A DNA stretch of 64,000 nucleotides from Deinococcus planocerae (GTDB lineage: Bacteria > Deinococcota > Deinococci > Deinococcales > Deinococcaceae): positions 1 to 64,000 of the forward strand of contig NZ_PNOR01000004.1 of assembly GCF_002869765.1 (NCBI RefSeq). The letters run 5' to 3'. This document shows, piece by piece, positions 35,009-47,023 of this stretch. A program made the translations under genes and the position numbers. The stretch's first letter is position 1; every line of letters starts with the position of its first letter. Below the pieces are notes generated by a model, which ran no database searches, had not been told where the DNA came from, and saw nothing but the letters and a program-made list of their open reading frames with translations.

Positions 35009-35419
35009 ATGACCCATCCCCCCAGACCGGACGCCGACCCGGCGAGCCTCACGCCCGACGTGCGGGTCACTGTGGAGGTGCAGCACTTTCCGTCCCACTC
35101 GACCCCAGAACGTCAGGTCTTCGCCTACGTCATCCGCATCGAGAACCACAGCGGCGAGACGTGGCAACTCCTCGCCCGCCACTGGGACATCGTGGACGCC
35201 TCTGGCCGCGAGACGGTCGTGGACGGCGAGGGCGTGGTCGGCCAGCAGCCCCTGATCGCGCCGGGCGGCGTCTTCGTGTACGACTCCTTCGTGACCGTGC
35301 AGGACACGCCGGGACGCATGGGCGGCCACTACGTCATGCAGGACGCCTGGGGAGAGAGGGCGCGCGTGCCCATCCCGCCCTTCGTGTTGGAGGTGCCGGG
35401 GGAAAGGACGCTGAATTAG
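35009..35419 (+). CDS. apaG: ApaG protein
   Basis: A protein of 136 residues, an ApaG immunoglobulin-like domain. Family markers are VFAYVIRIENHSGETWQLLARHWDI, the pyrophosphate-binding-like GEGVVGQQPLIAPGGVF, and MGGHYVMQDAWGERARVPIPPFVLEVP. ApaG is genetically linked to magnesium/cobalt handling and dinucleotide polyphosphate metabolism in enterobacteria, though its biochemical role is unsettled. The final codons (PFVLEVPGERTLN) are repeated in degenerate form twice downstream (35669-35694, 36998-37041), evidence of local duplication. Confidence 0.92.
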   Translation: MTHPPRPDADPASLTPDVRVTVEVQHFPSHSTPERQVFAYVIRIENHSGETWQLLARHWDIVDASGRETVVDGEGVVGQQPLIAPGGVFVYDSFVTVQDTPGRMGGHYVMQDAWGERARVPIPPFVLEVPGERTLN

Positions 35420-35462
35420 GAGGAGGTTTTGGGGGCGACTGTGGTGATGTGTGAATACAGCG

Positions 35463-35594
35463 TCAGCGGTCGGCGGGCGGCATATCGCACGCGATGAGCG
35501 ACCACGGGCACTCCCAGCGGGCCGGGTTGGTCGAGAACCCGCAAGAGGAAAGCAGGAGAGCCAGAACGCCGAAGGCCAGAACGCGCCGCTTCAT
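35463..35594 (-). CDS. Very small putative lipoprotein (43 aa)
   Basis: 43 residues starting MKRRVLAFGVLALLLSSCGF. The basic start, hydrophobic core and LSSC lipobox make a textbook lipoprotein signal. The mature part would be only about 26 residues, with two further Cys (ECPWSLIACDMP). An AGGA ribosome site lies 8 nt before the ATG. It occupies the middle of the apaG-MFS gap (35420-35730). It could be a small entericidin-like lipoprotein; no named family is claimed. Confidence 0.5.
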   Translation of the reverse strand: MKRRVLAFGVLALLLSSCGFSTNPARWECPWSLIACDMPPADR

Positions 35595-35637
35595 GGGAGC
35601 ATCCTGGCAGGCGAACTCTTACTGAACTCTGCTTTCC

Positions 35638-35694
35638 TCACGCCTGCGGCACCTCCAGAGGGGGCGGAAGTGCCGGGGGAGCGGACGCTGAATA
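35638..35694 (+). repeat. Chimeric repeat: histidine kinase 3' end joined to apaG 3' end
   Basis: Bases from CCTCACGCCTGCGGCACCTCC are identical over 21 nt to the kinase gene's 3' end (about 38475-38495). They are followed within about 12 nt by GAAGTGCCGGGGGAGCGG and GACGCTGAAT, a near copy of the apaG 3' end. It marks an old duplication junction. Confidence 0.6.
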
Positions 35695-35730
35695 AGATGC
35701 CTGCTCGGCGAGAGCACGCTAGGCTCAGCC

Positions 35731-36969
35731 ATGCGGGCGTGGCGGGCGGGACCGACCTTCCGGCGGCTGTGGCTGGCGAGCACGAGCGCGAATATCGGGG
35801 ACGGCATCGGCAGGGCGGCGCTGCCGCTGCTCGTCGCGTCGGTCTCCCGCGACCCCATCGTCGTCGCCAGCCTCTCCGCTTTCGCCGCGCTGCCCGGCTT
35901 GGTATTCACGCTTCCCTTCGGCGCTCTGATCGACCGTCTCGACCGCCGCACCCTGCTCGTGCTCGCGCACATGTCACGCGGCTTGCTGCTCGGTCTGCTC
36001 GCCCTCGCCGTCTTGACGGGGCACCTTCACGTGGCCCTGCTGTACGGGGTCGCCTTCGTCCTCGGCACGGCGGAAACGCTGGCGGACGGGACCGCCGAGA
36101 CCCTGGTGCCGTCGCTCGTCGGCAGTGATCACTTGGAGGACGCTGGCGGCGCGCTGTACGCCACGAGCGTGACGAGCAACGAGTTCGTCGGCCCACCGCT
36201 GGGGGGGCTGCTGTTCGCCGCCTTTCCCGGCCTGCCGTTTCTCGTGAATGCGCTGAGCTTTCTCGGGAGCACGGCCCTGATCTCGACCCTGCCCAGTCGC
36301 CCCGCGCGGCGGGGAGTGATGCGCGAATCATGGTGGCGCGAGGTCGTGGAGGGCCTGAGGTGGCTGTGGTCGCACGCGCTGCTGCGCTCCGTGGCGCTGC
36401 TGATGGCCCTCACGACGCTGCTCGACGCGGCAGTGTTCGCGCTGTTCGTCCTCTTTGCAACGGCGCTCCCCGGCGTCGGTCCGGTGGGCTACGGCCTGCT
36501 GCTCACGGCGGGCGCGGTCGGGCACATCCTCGGCAGCCTGCTGTCGCCGTCTTTCTCACGGCGCTTCGGGGCGGGGCGGACCGTGCTCGGCTCGGTGTTC
36601 GTCCTGGGGCTCGTGTACCTCGGCTTGAGCCTCCTTCACGCGCCGCCGCTGCTGGCCGCGTTGTTGGTGATCGACGGCCTCAACCTGGGCTTGTCGGGGG
36701 TCGTGAAGGTGGCGTTGCGTCAGCGGCTCGTGCCCTCGGAACTTCGCGGGAGAGTGGGCGGGGCGTACCGATTCATCGTCGCCGGTGCGGCCCCGCTCGG
36801 CGCGTTGCTGGGAGGGGTGCTCGGCCAGACCCTGGGCTTGCGCGGGACTTTTGCGATGGCGGGTGGGCTGGCCCTCGTGGTGGCGGTGCTGTTCGTGGAC
36901 CGCGTGAACAACCGGGCGGTGGCCTGCGCCCAGGAGCGGGTGGACGGACAGACATCTGCTTCCGCGTGA
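35731..36969 (+). CDS. MFS transporter (EntS/MFS_3-like exporter)
   Basis: A protein of 412 residues with 11-12 membrane helices. It starts TFRRLWLASTSANIGDGIGRAALPLLV, typical of the MFS_3/enterobactin-exporter-like group. Loop motif A is GALIDRLDRRTLL and later DGTAETLVPSLVG is conserved in this group. The likely role is export of a siderophore, macrolide or other metabolite. The ATG at 35731 is 5 nt behind TAGGCT (35720-35725), leaderless. It lies inside the accessory patch between repeated apaG ends. Confidence 0.88.
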   Translation: MRAWRAGPTFRRLWLASTSANIGDGIGRAALPLLVASVSRDPIVVASLSAFAALPGLVFTLPFGALIDRLDRRTLLVLAHMSRGLLLGLLALAVLTGHLHVALLYGVAFVLGTAETLADGTAETLVPSLVGSDHLEDAGGALYATSVTSNEFVGPPLGGLLFAAFPGLPFLVNALSFLGSTALISTLPSRPARRGVMRESWWREVVEGLRWLWSHALLRSVALLMALTTLLDAAVFALFVLFATALPGVGPVGYGLLLTAGAVGHILGSLLSPSFSRRFGAGRTVLGSVFVLGLVYLGLSLLHAPPLLAALLVIDGLNLGLSGVVKVALRQRLVPSELRGRVGGAYRFIVAGAAPLGALLGGVLGQTLGLRGTFAMAGGLALVVAVLFVDRVNNRAVACAQERVDGQTSASA

Positions 36970-36997
36970 GTGCCGGCGGTGGGTGTGGGTGCCTGTT

Positions 36998-37041
36998 CCC
37001 CCTTCGTGCTGGAAGTGGTGGGGGAGCGGACGTTAAGTTGA
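36998..37041 (+). repeat. Degenerate second copy of the apaG 3' end
   Basis: CCCTTCGTGCTGGAAGTGG and GGGGAGCGGACGTTAAGTTGA encode PFVLEVVGERTLS and stop, matching apaG's PFVLEVPGERTLN. It lies directly downstream of the MFS gene and borders the SUKH-3 remnant. Confidence 0.6.
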
Positions 37042-37507
37042 GAGACGGTAGGCTGCACGGGAAATGTTTTACCTCTCAAGAAAGTATTTTGGATGAATTT
37101 CGTGACTTTCAAAGAAAAGCCGGTGGAGGATTCATTGAAGTCTCCTTCCAAGACCCTCACCCACTTGCCGTCAAGGGAATACAGTAGCTTTCCACTCTCG
37201 TCTATATACAAGGTAAGAAGCTGATCTAAAATTCCTACTGGTATAATACGGGAGCCCCACCGCATCTCCCACCTTGAGATGTAGTCCCGGGTATCATCAG
37301 CGTATAAACAATTGAACAAAATAGAGTGTTTTATGAATGGGTGACAGAGCATGGGAAGTTGGTCGAAATTTAATAGGAAGACTTCTGCTATTCCAAAAAT
37401 CGTCCAACCGCTTTTTCTGAAATATGCACGCTGTCTCGACAAGTCAACTTTTCGTTCGGGGGTCCATCCATTTTTTCTCAAAGCATGGAGTACATCTGGA
37501 TGACTTA

Positions 37508-38382
<875 letters not shown>

Positions 38383-38475
38383 TGACTTACAGGCGGAAGC
38401 AGCATGTCGGCTCATCCTGAAGCGGCTGGATAGAGATATGGAATCTTTCTGCGCCGGTTGGGTCGAGGGGTCCCC

Positions 38476-40206
<1,731 letters not shown>

Positions 40207-40252
40207 AGGGACAGTGTAGGGAGGGGCGGAAGGAGGCGCCGTGATGGGATGC

Positions 40253-40814
40253 TCAAGTCAGGACGGTGAAACCTGTTTGGTCCAATGTTCCCAAGTGCGT
40301 GTAATCCCCTGAGTCGAACCCAACATAGACCGCGCATGAGGCAACCTGCGTAAGAGCGACGGGGTTCAGAGCCTCAAGTGCGTGACGAACAAGGATTGCG
40401 GCGATTAGCAGCCCAACCTCGTAATCATTGTCGTTGCCGCTCGTTTGAGCTAATCGCTGAAAAATATCGGTGGAGAGATGTCGGCCCTCTGGCAGGTAGT
40501 CGAGTTCCGGCTCCGAATCGTCCCATCTGCTTGCTCCACCAACGTAGAGGTTTAGGGGCTCGGTGTCATCTTCTTCGGCAGTATTGAATAGACCGAACCA
40601 GAGAACTTCAAGACGTGGAGGCGGGTCCGCAATCAGCACCGCGTTCAGCCAATGCTGTGCATCCAAGATGGCCTCATTCAAAGGCAGGGCGAGGAGACGT
40701 GTGTCCTCTGGTGTGTCTCCGCCCCCGCGAAACTTAAGCAAGTGTTTCAACGCCTCAGCCGGAGGTAGAGGCAGCCGCGCAAGACGCTCGACTTCGTAGA
40801 ACAACTCCGCCATT

Positions 40815-40822
<8 letters not shown>
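40253..40822 (-). CDS. Hypothetical protein, possibly an immunity-type protein
   Basis: 189 residues, acidic, all soluble, with no motif I can name. It contains ALNVAL-type helices (LLIAAILVRHALEALNPVAL) and a strand-rich end (CAVYVGFDSGDYTHLG). The codon use and base composition are more A/T-rich than the neighbours, as in the SUKH-3 remnant 2 kb away, so horizontal transfer is likely. The ATG at 40822 overlaps the end of the methyltransferase gene by 8 nt and has AAGGTGG upstream. The immunity guess rests on context only. Confidence 0.6.
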
Positions 40823-41564
<742 letters not shown>

Positions 41565-41571
41565 GCCCGGG

Positions 41572-41595
41572 ATGCTAGCGCGCGGGACATAGAGT
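41572..41595. promoter_or_regulatory. Divergent -10 boxes of trmJ and the DinB-family gene
   Basis: TAGCAT (minus, 41577-41572) is 7 nt before the trmJ GTG. TAGAGT (plus, 41590-41595) is 5 nt before the ATG at 41601. The gap is 36 bp in all. Confidence 0.5.
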
Positions 41596-41600
41596 GGCCT

Positions 41601-42104
41601 ATGGACCTTCTCGACCGCCTGCTCGGGCATGACGCGTGGACCACGGGCCGCCTGATCGAGCAAAGCCGAAGCCTGACCGACGCGCAACTCGACCAGGAGT
41701 TCGACCTGGGGTGGCGCACTGTCCGGGCGACCCTCGGCCACATCATCGGGAATATGGAGGTCTGGACGAACCTGATGAACGGTCTACCGGAGCGGACCTT
41801 CCCTGAACCCGCCGAGCGGTGGCTTACGCTCGACGCCCTGCAAGAACGGCTGGATACCGTGGCCCCCCGGCTTGCCGACCTGGCCCGCCGCATTCAGGCG
41901 GAAGGGCGGCTGGACGACCTCTGGACCTTCCGCGCGAACCCTTTCGTTCAGTTCACCTTTGGCGGTGCCCTCGCCCACGTCGTCACCCACTCGATGCACC
42001 ACCGCGCGCAGCTCATCCACATGCTGAAGAGGCTGGGCGTGCCGGACGTGATCGAGGGCGACGTGCTGAGCTGGGAAGAATCGAGAGCCGGGGCGAAACT
42101 TTAG
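41601..42104 (+). CDS. DinB/YfiT-family putative metal-dependent hydrolase or thiol transferase
   Basis: A protein of 167 residues with a four-helix DinB fold. Probable metal-binding histidines are in ATLGHIIGNMEVWTN and THSMHHRAQLIHMLKRLG (H-x3-H). The DinB superfamily is expanded in Deinococcus and includes bacillithiol- or mycothiol-dependent transferases. The function of this copy is unknown. It is leaderless and shares a 36-bp divergent promoter with trmJ. Confidence 0.82.
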   Translation: MDLLDRLLGHDAWTTGRLIEQSRSLTDAQLDQEFDLGWRTVRATLGHIIGNMEVWTNLMNGLPERTFPEPAERWLTLDALQERLDTVAPRLADLARRIQAEGRLDDLWTFRANPFVQFTFGGALAHVVTHSMHHRAQLIHMLKRLGVPDVIEGDVLSWEESRAGAKL

Positions 42105-42171
42105 CTGCCGCTGCCTCCCTCTCAAGCAAGCCTCAAGGTGCACCACGTCCCCTCCGCCCTAGCCTGGGCCC

Positions 42172-42882
42172 ATGACTGCCCCTGCCCCCCACACCGTCCT
42201 CTTCCTCCACGCCTACCCCTTCTCCGGCGCGATGTGGGACGACCAGCGCGCGGCGCTGGAGGCGGAGGGCTTTCGCGTCCTCACGCCCAATCTGCCCGGC
42301 TTCGGGGGAGAGCCGGGGGCGATCACGACCCTGGAGGACGCCGCCCGTGACCTGCTCGCCACCCTGCCGCCGGGTGAACCCCTCGCCGTGGTGGGCCTGA
42401 GCATGGGCGGCTACCTGGCGATGGAACTGCTGCGGCAGGCCCCGGAGCGGTTCACCCGCGTGGTGCTGGCCGACACGTCCCTGCGGACCGACGGCCCCGA
42501 AAAGACCGGGGACCGCCGCGATCAGGCCGACCGGGTGGAGGCGGAGGGCCGGGACTTCATCGTCCACGCCGCCGAAAAGGAGCACTCGCCCGCGACCTTC
42601 CGCCGGGTGCGCCCCATGATCGAAACCGCCACCCGCGAGGGGATCGCCGGGGCGCTGCGGGCGATGGCCGTGCGGGGAGAACACCGCGACACCCTGCGGA
42701 CGCTGGAGGCGCCCCTCCTCGTCCTGGTGGGCGAGGTCGACGAGATCACGCCCACCGAACTCGCCCAGGAGATCGCCGACGCGGGGCGCGGTGAGCTGCG
42801 GGTCATCCCGGAGGCCGCGCACCTCTCCAACCTCGACAACCCGGACGCCTTCAACGCCGCGCTGCTCGGCTTCCTGCGCTAG
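42172..42882 (+). CDS. Alpha/beta-fold hydrolase
   Basis: A protein of 236 residues. The oxyanion strand is VLFLHAYPFSGAMWDDQ, the nucleophile elbow is VVGLSMGGYLAMEL (Ser), the acid is probably in VGEVDEITP, and the catalytic His is in PEAAHLSNLDNP. It resembles small esterases/acyl hydrolases of the BioH/MhpC type. The substrate is unknown. The ATG at 42172 is 6 nt behind TAGCCT. It converges with glgA and overlaps it by 4 nt. Confidence 0.9.
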   Translation: MTAPAPHTVLFLHAYPFSGAMWDDQRAALEAEGFRVLTPNLPGFGGEPGAITTLEDAARDLLATLPPGEPLAVVGLSMGGYLAMELLRQAPERFTRVVLADTSLRTDGPEKTGDRRDQADRVEAEGRDFIVHAAEKEHSPATFRRVRPMIETATREGIAGALRAMAVRGEHRDTLRTLEAPLLVLVGEVDEITPTELAQEIADAGRGELRVIPEAAHLSNLDNPDAFNAALLGFLR

Positions 42883-44228
42883 CCCTGGCCGCGCGGCTGG
42901 AGGTGGGCATACAGGGCGAGATACTGCCGCGCCGGGCCGTCCCAACTGAAATCGAGTTCCATCCCGCGTGCCATGCGCTCCTGCCAGCCCCCGGGGTCGT
43001 CGAAGGCGGCGCGGGCGACCCCGCAGGCCGCCGCGAGCGCCTGCGGGGTCGCCTCCCCGAAGCGGAAACCCACGTCGTGCGGCACGGTGTCGGCGAGGCC
43101 GCCCGTCTCCCGGACGACGGGCAGGGTGCCGTAGCGCATGGAGATCATCTGCGAGAGGCCGCACGGCTCGAAGCGGCTGGGCATGGCGAAGGCGTCGGCG
43201 CCCGCGTAGATGCGGTGGGCGAGCGGCTCGTTCATCCCCTGCGTGAAGGCCACCCGCGGGTGCAGCGCCCAGCCCTGGAGCGCGGCGGTCAGCAGCGGCT
43301 CGCCCCCGCCGAGGACGACCACGTTCCAGTCCTTCACGAGGTGGGGCAGCGCCTCGATCAGGAGGTCCATCCCCTTCTGGTCGGCGAGGCGGCTCACCGT
43401 GCCCAGGATCGGGAGGTCGTCGAGGCGAAACTCCGCCCGCAGCGCCTCGGTGTTCGCCCTCTTCCCCGCCGGGTCCGCGTACGGCAGGATGTCGGGGTCC
43501 GTTCGCGGGTCCCAGCGTTCCTGGTCGAGCCCGTTGATGATGCCGCTCAGCCGCCCCTCCACCGTCAGACGGACGAGCAGGCCGTCGAGCCCCTCCCCGT
43601 ACCCCGGGGTGGTGATCTCCTGCGCGTAGGTGGGGCTGACGGTCGTCACGTGGTCGGCGAAGGTCAGCCCCGCCTTCATCAGGTTGAGGTCGCCGTAGAA
43701 CTCCACCCCGTCCGGCCCGAAGGCCGAGTCGGGCAACCCCGTCCACCCTCGCGCCTCCGCCAGGTTCCAGCGCCCCTGGTACTGGAGGTTGTGGACGGTG
43801 AAGGCCGTTCGCCACCCCGTGAGGCGGGCGTGCGCGACGACCAGCCCCGCCTGCCAGTCGTGCCCGTGCAGCACGTCGGGGGTGACCTCCAGGACCTGAA
43901 GCACCGGCAGCACGGCCCGCCCGAAAGCGCAAAACCGCCACACGTCGTCCGGGTGGTACAGCCCGGGCCGCTCGAACTCGGCGAGCCCCACGAAGAGGAA
44001 GCGCACGTCGCCCTCCCGCAGTTCGCCGACGCGGACCGGGCCCACGCCGGGCACCTCGCCCTGCCAGATTTCAAGCGGCTCGCCGCTCAGGCTCGCGTAC
44101 CACGGCGACACGACCGTCACCTCCGCGCCCAGCCTCGCCTGCACGGCGGGCAGGGCCGCCAGCACGTCCCCCAGCCCGCCCGTCCGCGAGAACGGGAACA
44201 CCTCCGACCCCACATGTACGGCCCGCAT
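42879..44228 (-). CDS. glgA: Glycogen synthase
   Basis: A GT5 glycosyltransferase of 449 residues that extends alpha-1,4-glucan from ADP-glucose. The N-terminal KTGG-like motif appears as FSRTGGLGDVLAALP (Arg in place of Lys). Then come LHGHDWQAGLV, VTTVSPTYAQEI, LGTVSRLADQKGMDLL and the C-terminal PSRFEPCGLSQMISMRYG. The ATG at 44228 is 7 nt behind TAGGAT (44241-44236), leaderless. It works with glgC, 11 kb away. Confidence 0.93.
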   Translation of the reverse strand: MRAVHVGSEVFPFSRTGGLGDVLAALPAVQARLGAEVTVVSPWYASLSGEPLEIWQGEVPGVGPVRVGELREGDVRFLFVGLAEFERPGLYHPDDVWRFCAFGRAVLPVLQVLEVTPDVLHGHDWQAGLVVAHARLTGWRTAFTVHNLQYQGRWNLAEARGWTGLPDSAFGPDGVEFYGDLNLMKAGLTFADHVTTVSPTYAQEITTPGYGEGLDGLLVRLTVEGRLSGIINGLDQERWDPRTDPDILPYADPAGKRANTEALRAEFRLDDLPILGTVSRLADQKGMDLLIEALPHLVKDWNVVVLGGGEPLLTAALQGWALHPRVAFTQGMNEPLAHRIYAGADAFAMPSRFEPCGLSQMISMRYGTLPVVRETGGLADTVPHDVGFRFGEATPQALAAACGVARAAFDDPGGWQERMARGMELDFSWDGPARQYLALYAHLQPRGQG

Positions 44229-44269
44229 GGTGGGCATCCTACCCGGCCCGGGCCCCTGAGCCGAGCGGT

Positions 44270-44299
44270 TTGACAAGGCGCGAGGAGCGCTGGTACACT
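44270..44299 (+). promoter_or_regulatory. Promoter of the tRNA-Ile2/tRNA-Val unit
   Basis: A consensus TTGACA (44270-44275), 18-bp spacer and TACACT (44294-44299), 34 nt upstream of the first tRNA. Confidence 0.75.
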
Positions 44300-44333
44300 T
44301 CCCCTCGCTCGTAAGGGGGCGCCCCTGAGCCCT

Positions 44334-44409
<76 letters not shown>

Positions 44410-44425
44410 ACCCAGCAGGCGGCAC

Positions 44426-44500
44426 GGGCGGTTAGCTCAGCGGTAGAGCATTCGCTTCACACGCGAAGGGTCGTAGGTTCAAATCCTATACCGCCCACCA
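44426..44500 (+). tRNA. tRNA-Val (anticodon CAC)
   Basis: 75 nt. Acceptor GGGCGGT/ACCGCCC, encoded CCA, anticodon arm TTCGC-TTCACAC-GCGAA, T loop TTCAAAT. It lies 16 nt behind the previous tRNA, in the same transcript. Confidence 0.95.
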
Positions 44501-44506
44501 GACAAG

Positions 44507-44534
44507 CCTCGGCATGGCCGGGGTTTTCTCTTTT
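44507..44534 (+). terminator. Terminator of the tRNA-Ile2/tRNA-Val unit
   Basis: CCTCGGC-ATG-GCCGGGG followed by TTTTCTCTTTT. Confidence 0.8.
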
Positions 44535-44719
44535 GCACCTGGCCAAAGGGATGCCCCGGGACCTGGAAGCCGGGCCGCGGTCCGGCGCCCCGTGGGGCGG
44601 GGGGAGTGTCCCCGCACTCTGGACGAGGTGTTCCCCAGCAGGTGTCCGCTGTCCCCCGAGCGGGAGGCCGAACTCGGTGGATGGCCTACAATCCTGGCTT
44701 TTCCCGTATGCTTGCGCAC

Positions 44720-45406
44720 ATGAGCGCCGTGATCCACCTGCAAGCCCTGGGGCTGACCGAGTACGAGGCCCGCGCTTACACGGCCCTGCTGGCCCTCGGA
44801 CGCGCCGTTCCAGCGCGGGTGGCGCGGCAGGCGGGCATTCCGAGGCCCAAGATCTACGAGACGCTCGAGCGGCTGGAGGGCCGGGGGCTGGCGGCGCGCG
44901 TGGGCCAGAACCCGCTGGAGTACGCGCCGCTGAGTGCCCGCGAGTCCCTCGCCCGGGCCCGCCGCGCCTTCGACGACCGCCTCGGCGCCCTCGACCGCGA
45001 CCTCTCGCGCCTCGCACCCGACCCGGCGCCCGAGGCGGTGTACCACCTCTACGGCGAGGCGGCCATCCGCAGCCTGTGCGAGGACCTGACCCTGAACGCC
45101 CGCCGCAGCGTCTTCCTCGCGGGGGAGCCTGCCCTCGCCGACCGCCTGGAGCGCCTGACCCCGCGCGGGGTGGAGGTGCACCGCGCCGCCCTGGCCGGGC
45201 TGCCCATCATCGCCGCCGAGGGCCAGCGTGCCTTCCTGCTCGCCCGCGACGGTGAGGCGGCCCTGATCGCCCACTTCATTGAGGAGGGCGGGGTGGGTGA
45301 GGCGCACGGAGTGCATACCCACAACCCGGTTGTGGTCCACCTGATCGAAGGGTACGTGCGGCTGGCCGCTGAGCGCACCCCCGCCGAGGCGCCGGTGGGC
45401 CGTTGA
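44720..45406 (+). CDS. TrmB-family sugar-type transcriptional regulator
   Basis: A protein of 228 residues. The N-terminal winged helix is LQALGLTEYEARAYTALLAL, VARQAGIPRPKIYETLERLEGRGL, the TrmB signature. The C-terminal part is a short TrmB-type effector domain of the PLDc-like group (AAIRSLCEDLTLNARRSVFLAGEP). TrmB regulators commonly sense maltose, trehalose or glucose. Proximity to glgA suggests carbohydrate control, an inference. The ATG at 44720 is 7 nt behind TATGCT (44707-44712). Its stop codon overlaps the -35 of the next tRNA promoter. Confidence 0.85.
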   Translation: MSAVIHLQALGLTEYEARAYTALLALGRAVPARVARQAGIPRPKIYETLERLEGRGLAARVGQNPLEYAPLSARESLARARRAFDDRLGALDRDLSRLAPDPAPEAVYHLYGEAAIRSLCEDLTLNARRSVFLAGEPALADRLERLTPRGVEVHRAALAGLPIIAAEGQRAFLLARDGEAALIAHFIEEGGVGEAHGVHTHNPVVVHLIEGYVRLAAERTPAEAPVGR

Positions 45407-45431
45407 CAAGAGTGAGAAGCGCTGTTAACCT
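45403..45431 (+). promoter_or_regulatory. Promoter of tRNA-Ala/tRNA-Met
   Basis: TTGACA (45403-45408), 17-bp spacer, TAACCT (45426-45431), 12 nt before tRNA-Ala. The -35 contains the TGA stop of the TrmB gene. Confidence 0.75.
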
Positions 45432-45437
45432 ACCGGA

Positions 45438-45520
<83 letters not shown>

Positions 45521-45553
45521 GGACGCCCCGCTTCAGCGCGGGGCAAACTTCTA

Positions 45554-45630
<77 letters not shown>

Positions 45631-45633
45631 ACA

Positions 45634-45668
45634 GGGAACCCGGCTGCGTGCGGGGTTCTTTCCCTTTG
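45634..45668 (+). terminator. Terminator behind tRNA-Met
   Basis: GAACCC and GGGTTC form a stem (loop GGCTGCGTGCG), followed by TTTCCCTTTG. Confidence 0.6.
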
Positions 45669-45720
45669 TTCCCGGGGAAGGAACGACAATTCGGGCACTG
45701 GCCGGACCTATGCTCGCCCC

Positions 45721-46120
45721 ATGACGTCCCTTATCGTCGGTCTGGACCACGTGCAGGTCGAGGCTCCTGCCGGGTGCGAGGCGCGGGCGCGGGCCTTTTT
45801 CGGGGCTTTCCTGGGATTGCCCGAACTTGCCAAGCCAGAGGCACTTCGCTCCAGGGGCGGGGTGTGGTTCGGCCTGCCGGACGGGCGGCAACTCCACGTG
45901 GGCGTGACGCCCGACCTCGTGCCGCGTGAGAAGGGGCACCCGGCGCTGCGATGCGCGGACCTCACGGCCTTCCGGGCCCACTGCGAGGCGCACGGCGTTC
46001 CTCACCGCGCGGACGACGAGGCGGGCGTGCCGCGCGTCTTCCTGCGCGATCCCTTCGGCCACCGGCTGGAGGTCGTGCATGGGGGGACACGAAAGCGTCC
46101 CCGCCGACCCTGCCCCCTGA
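45721..46120 (+). CDS. VOC/glyoxalase-fold protein (reading frame runs into the next gene)
   Basis: One vicinal-oxygen-chelate module: IVGLDHVQVEAPAG at the N-terminus, FFGAFLGLPEL, VWFGLPDGRQLHVGV and the closing FLRDPFGHRLEVVHGG. It probably binds a metal and a small molecule as a dimer. As sequenced there is no stop: the frame continues into the NIF3 gene to 46926. If the six-G run at 46081-46086 had five G, the frame would end GGHESVPADPAP at 46120, a natural-looking end, and I give that end here. The ATG at 45721 is 6 nt behind TATGCT. Confidence 0.7.
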
Positions 46121-46143
46121 GGCGCCCGCCTAGAATGGGCCGC

Positions 46144-46926
46144 ATGACGGACACCACCCCCCGCCGCGCCGAGGTCGAACGCGACACGCTCGTGCGCTGG
46201 CTCAACGAGTACCTAAATGTCGGCGCCTACCCCGACGCCAGCCTCAATGGCCTCCAGATCGAGGGCACGCCGGTCATCCGCCGGATCGCCGCGAGCGTGG
46301 ACACCAGCGTCAAGACCCTTCAGGACGCCGCCGACGGCGGGGCCGACCTCCTGATCGTCCACCACGGGCTGTTCTGGGGCAGGCCCCTGCCCGTCGTGGG
46401 ACCCCACCGCGAGCGCCTGCGCACGGCGATCATGGCCGATCTCAACCTCTACGCCGCCCACCTGCCCCTCGACGCGCACCCCGAGGTCGGCAACAACGCG
46501 ATGATCGCCCGCGCGCTCAGCCTGCAGGGCGCGCGGCCCTTCGGGGAGGCAAACGGGCACAGGATCGGCCTCGCGGGCGAGCTGCCCTTCTCCCAGAGCC
46601 TGCAAGACTTCGCCGACCGGGTGCAGAAGCTCACGGGCGAAATCTGCCTCGTCCACGGGGGCGGCGGCCCGAACGTGAGCCGCCTGGGCATCCTCAGCGG
46701 CGGCGGGGCGGGCGCGGTCGCCGAGGCGGCGGCGGCGGGCCTCGACACCCTGCTCACCGGCGAGCCCGAGCACAAGCACTTCCACGAGGCCTTCGAGTAC
46801 GGCGTGAACGTCGTCTTCGCGGGGCACTACGAGACGGAGGTCTTCGGCGTCCGCGCGCTGGCCGCCCGCCTGGAGGACGAATTCGGGCTGCCGTGGCAGT
46901 TCCTCCACCACCCGACGGGGCTGTGA
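46144..46926 (+). CDS. NIF3-like dinuclear metal-centre protein (GTP cyclohydrolase I type 2 family)
   Basis: A protein of 260 residues: LVRWLNEYLNVGAYPDASLN, GLQIEGTPVIRRIAASVDTS, ADLLIVHHGLFWG (metal-binding His pair), NLYAAHLPLDAHPEVGNNA, and the C-terminal LTGEPEHKHFHEAFEYG and VVFAGHYETEVFGV. This is a complete NIF3/YbgI domain. The in vivo role is not settled. A separate start at 46144 is supported by TAGAAT (46131-46136) 7 nt upstream, even though the frame is open from the VOC gene before it. Confidence 0.9.
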   Translation: MTDTTPRRAEVERDTLVRWLNEYLNVGAYPDASLNGLQIEGTPVIRRIAASVDTSVKTLQDAADGGADLLIVHHGLFWGRPLPVVGPHRERLRTAIMADLNLYAAHLPLDAHPEVGNNAMIARALSLQGARPFGEANGHRIGLAGELPFSQSLQDFADRVQKLTGEICLVHGGGGPNVSRLGILSGGGAGAVAEAAAAGLDTLLTGEPEHKHFHEAFEYGVNVVFAGHYETEVFGVRALAARLEDEFGLPWQFLHHPTGL

Positions 46927-47023
46927 GGGGGGCTGATCGCCCGCGGCCCGTCGCCCGTAGGAAAGGGAAGTCGTCTTTTTCTCCACGTCACGGGCCACAC
47001 GCCACACGCGGCGGCAAGGCCGC

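Noticed and set aside
45524..45545. Hairpin behind tRNA-Ala as a terminator
   Set aside because: It lacks a T run, and the tRNA-Met that follows has no promoter of its own, so read-through is likely.
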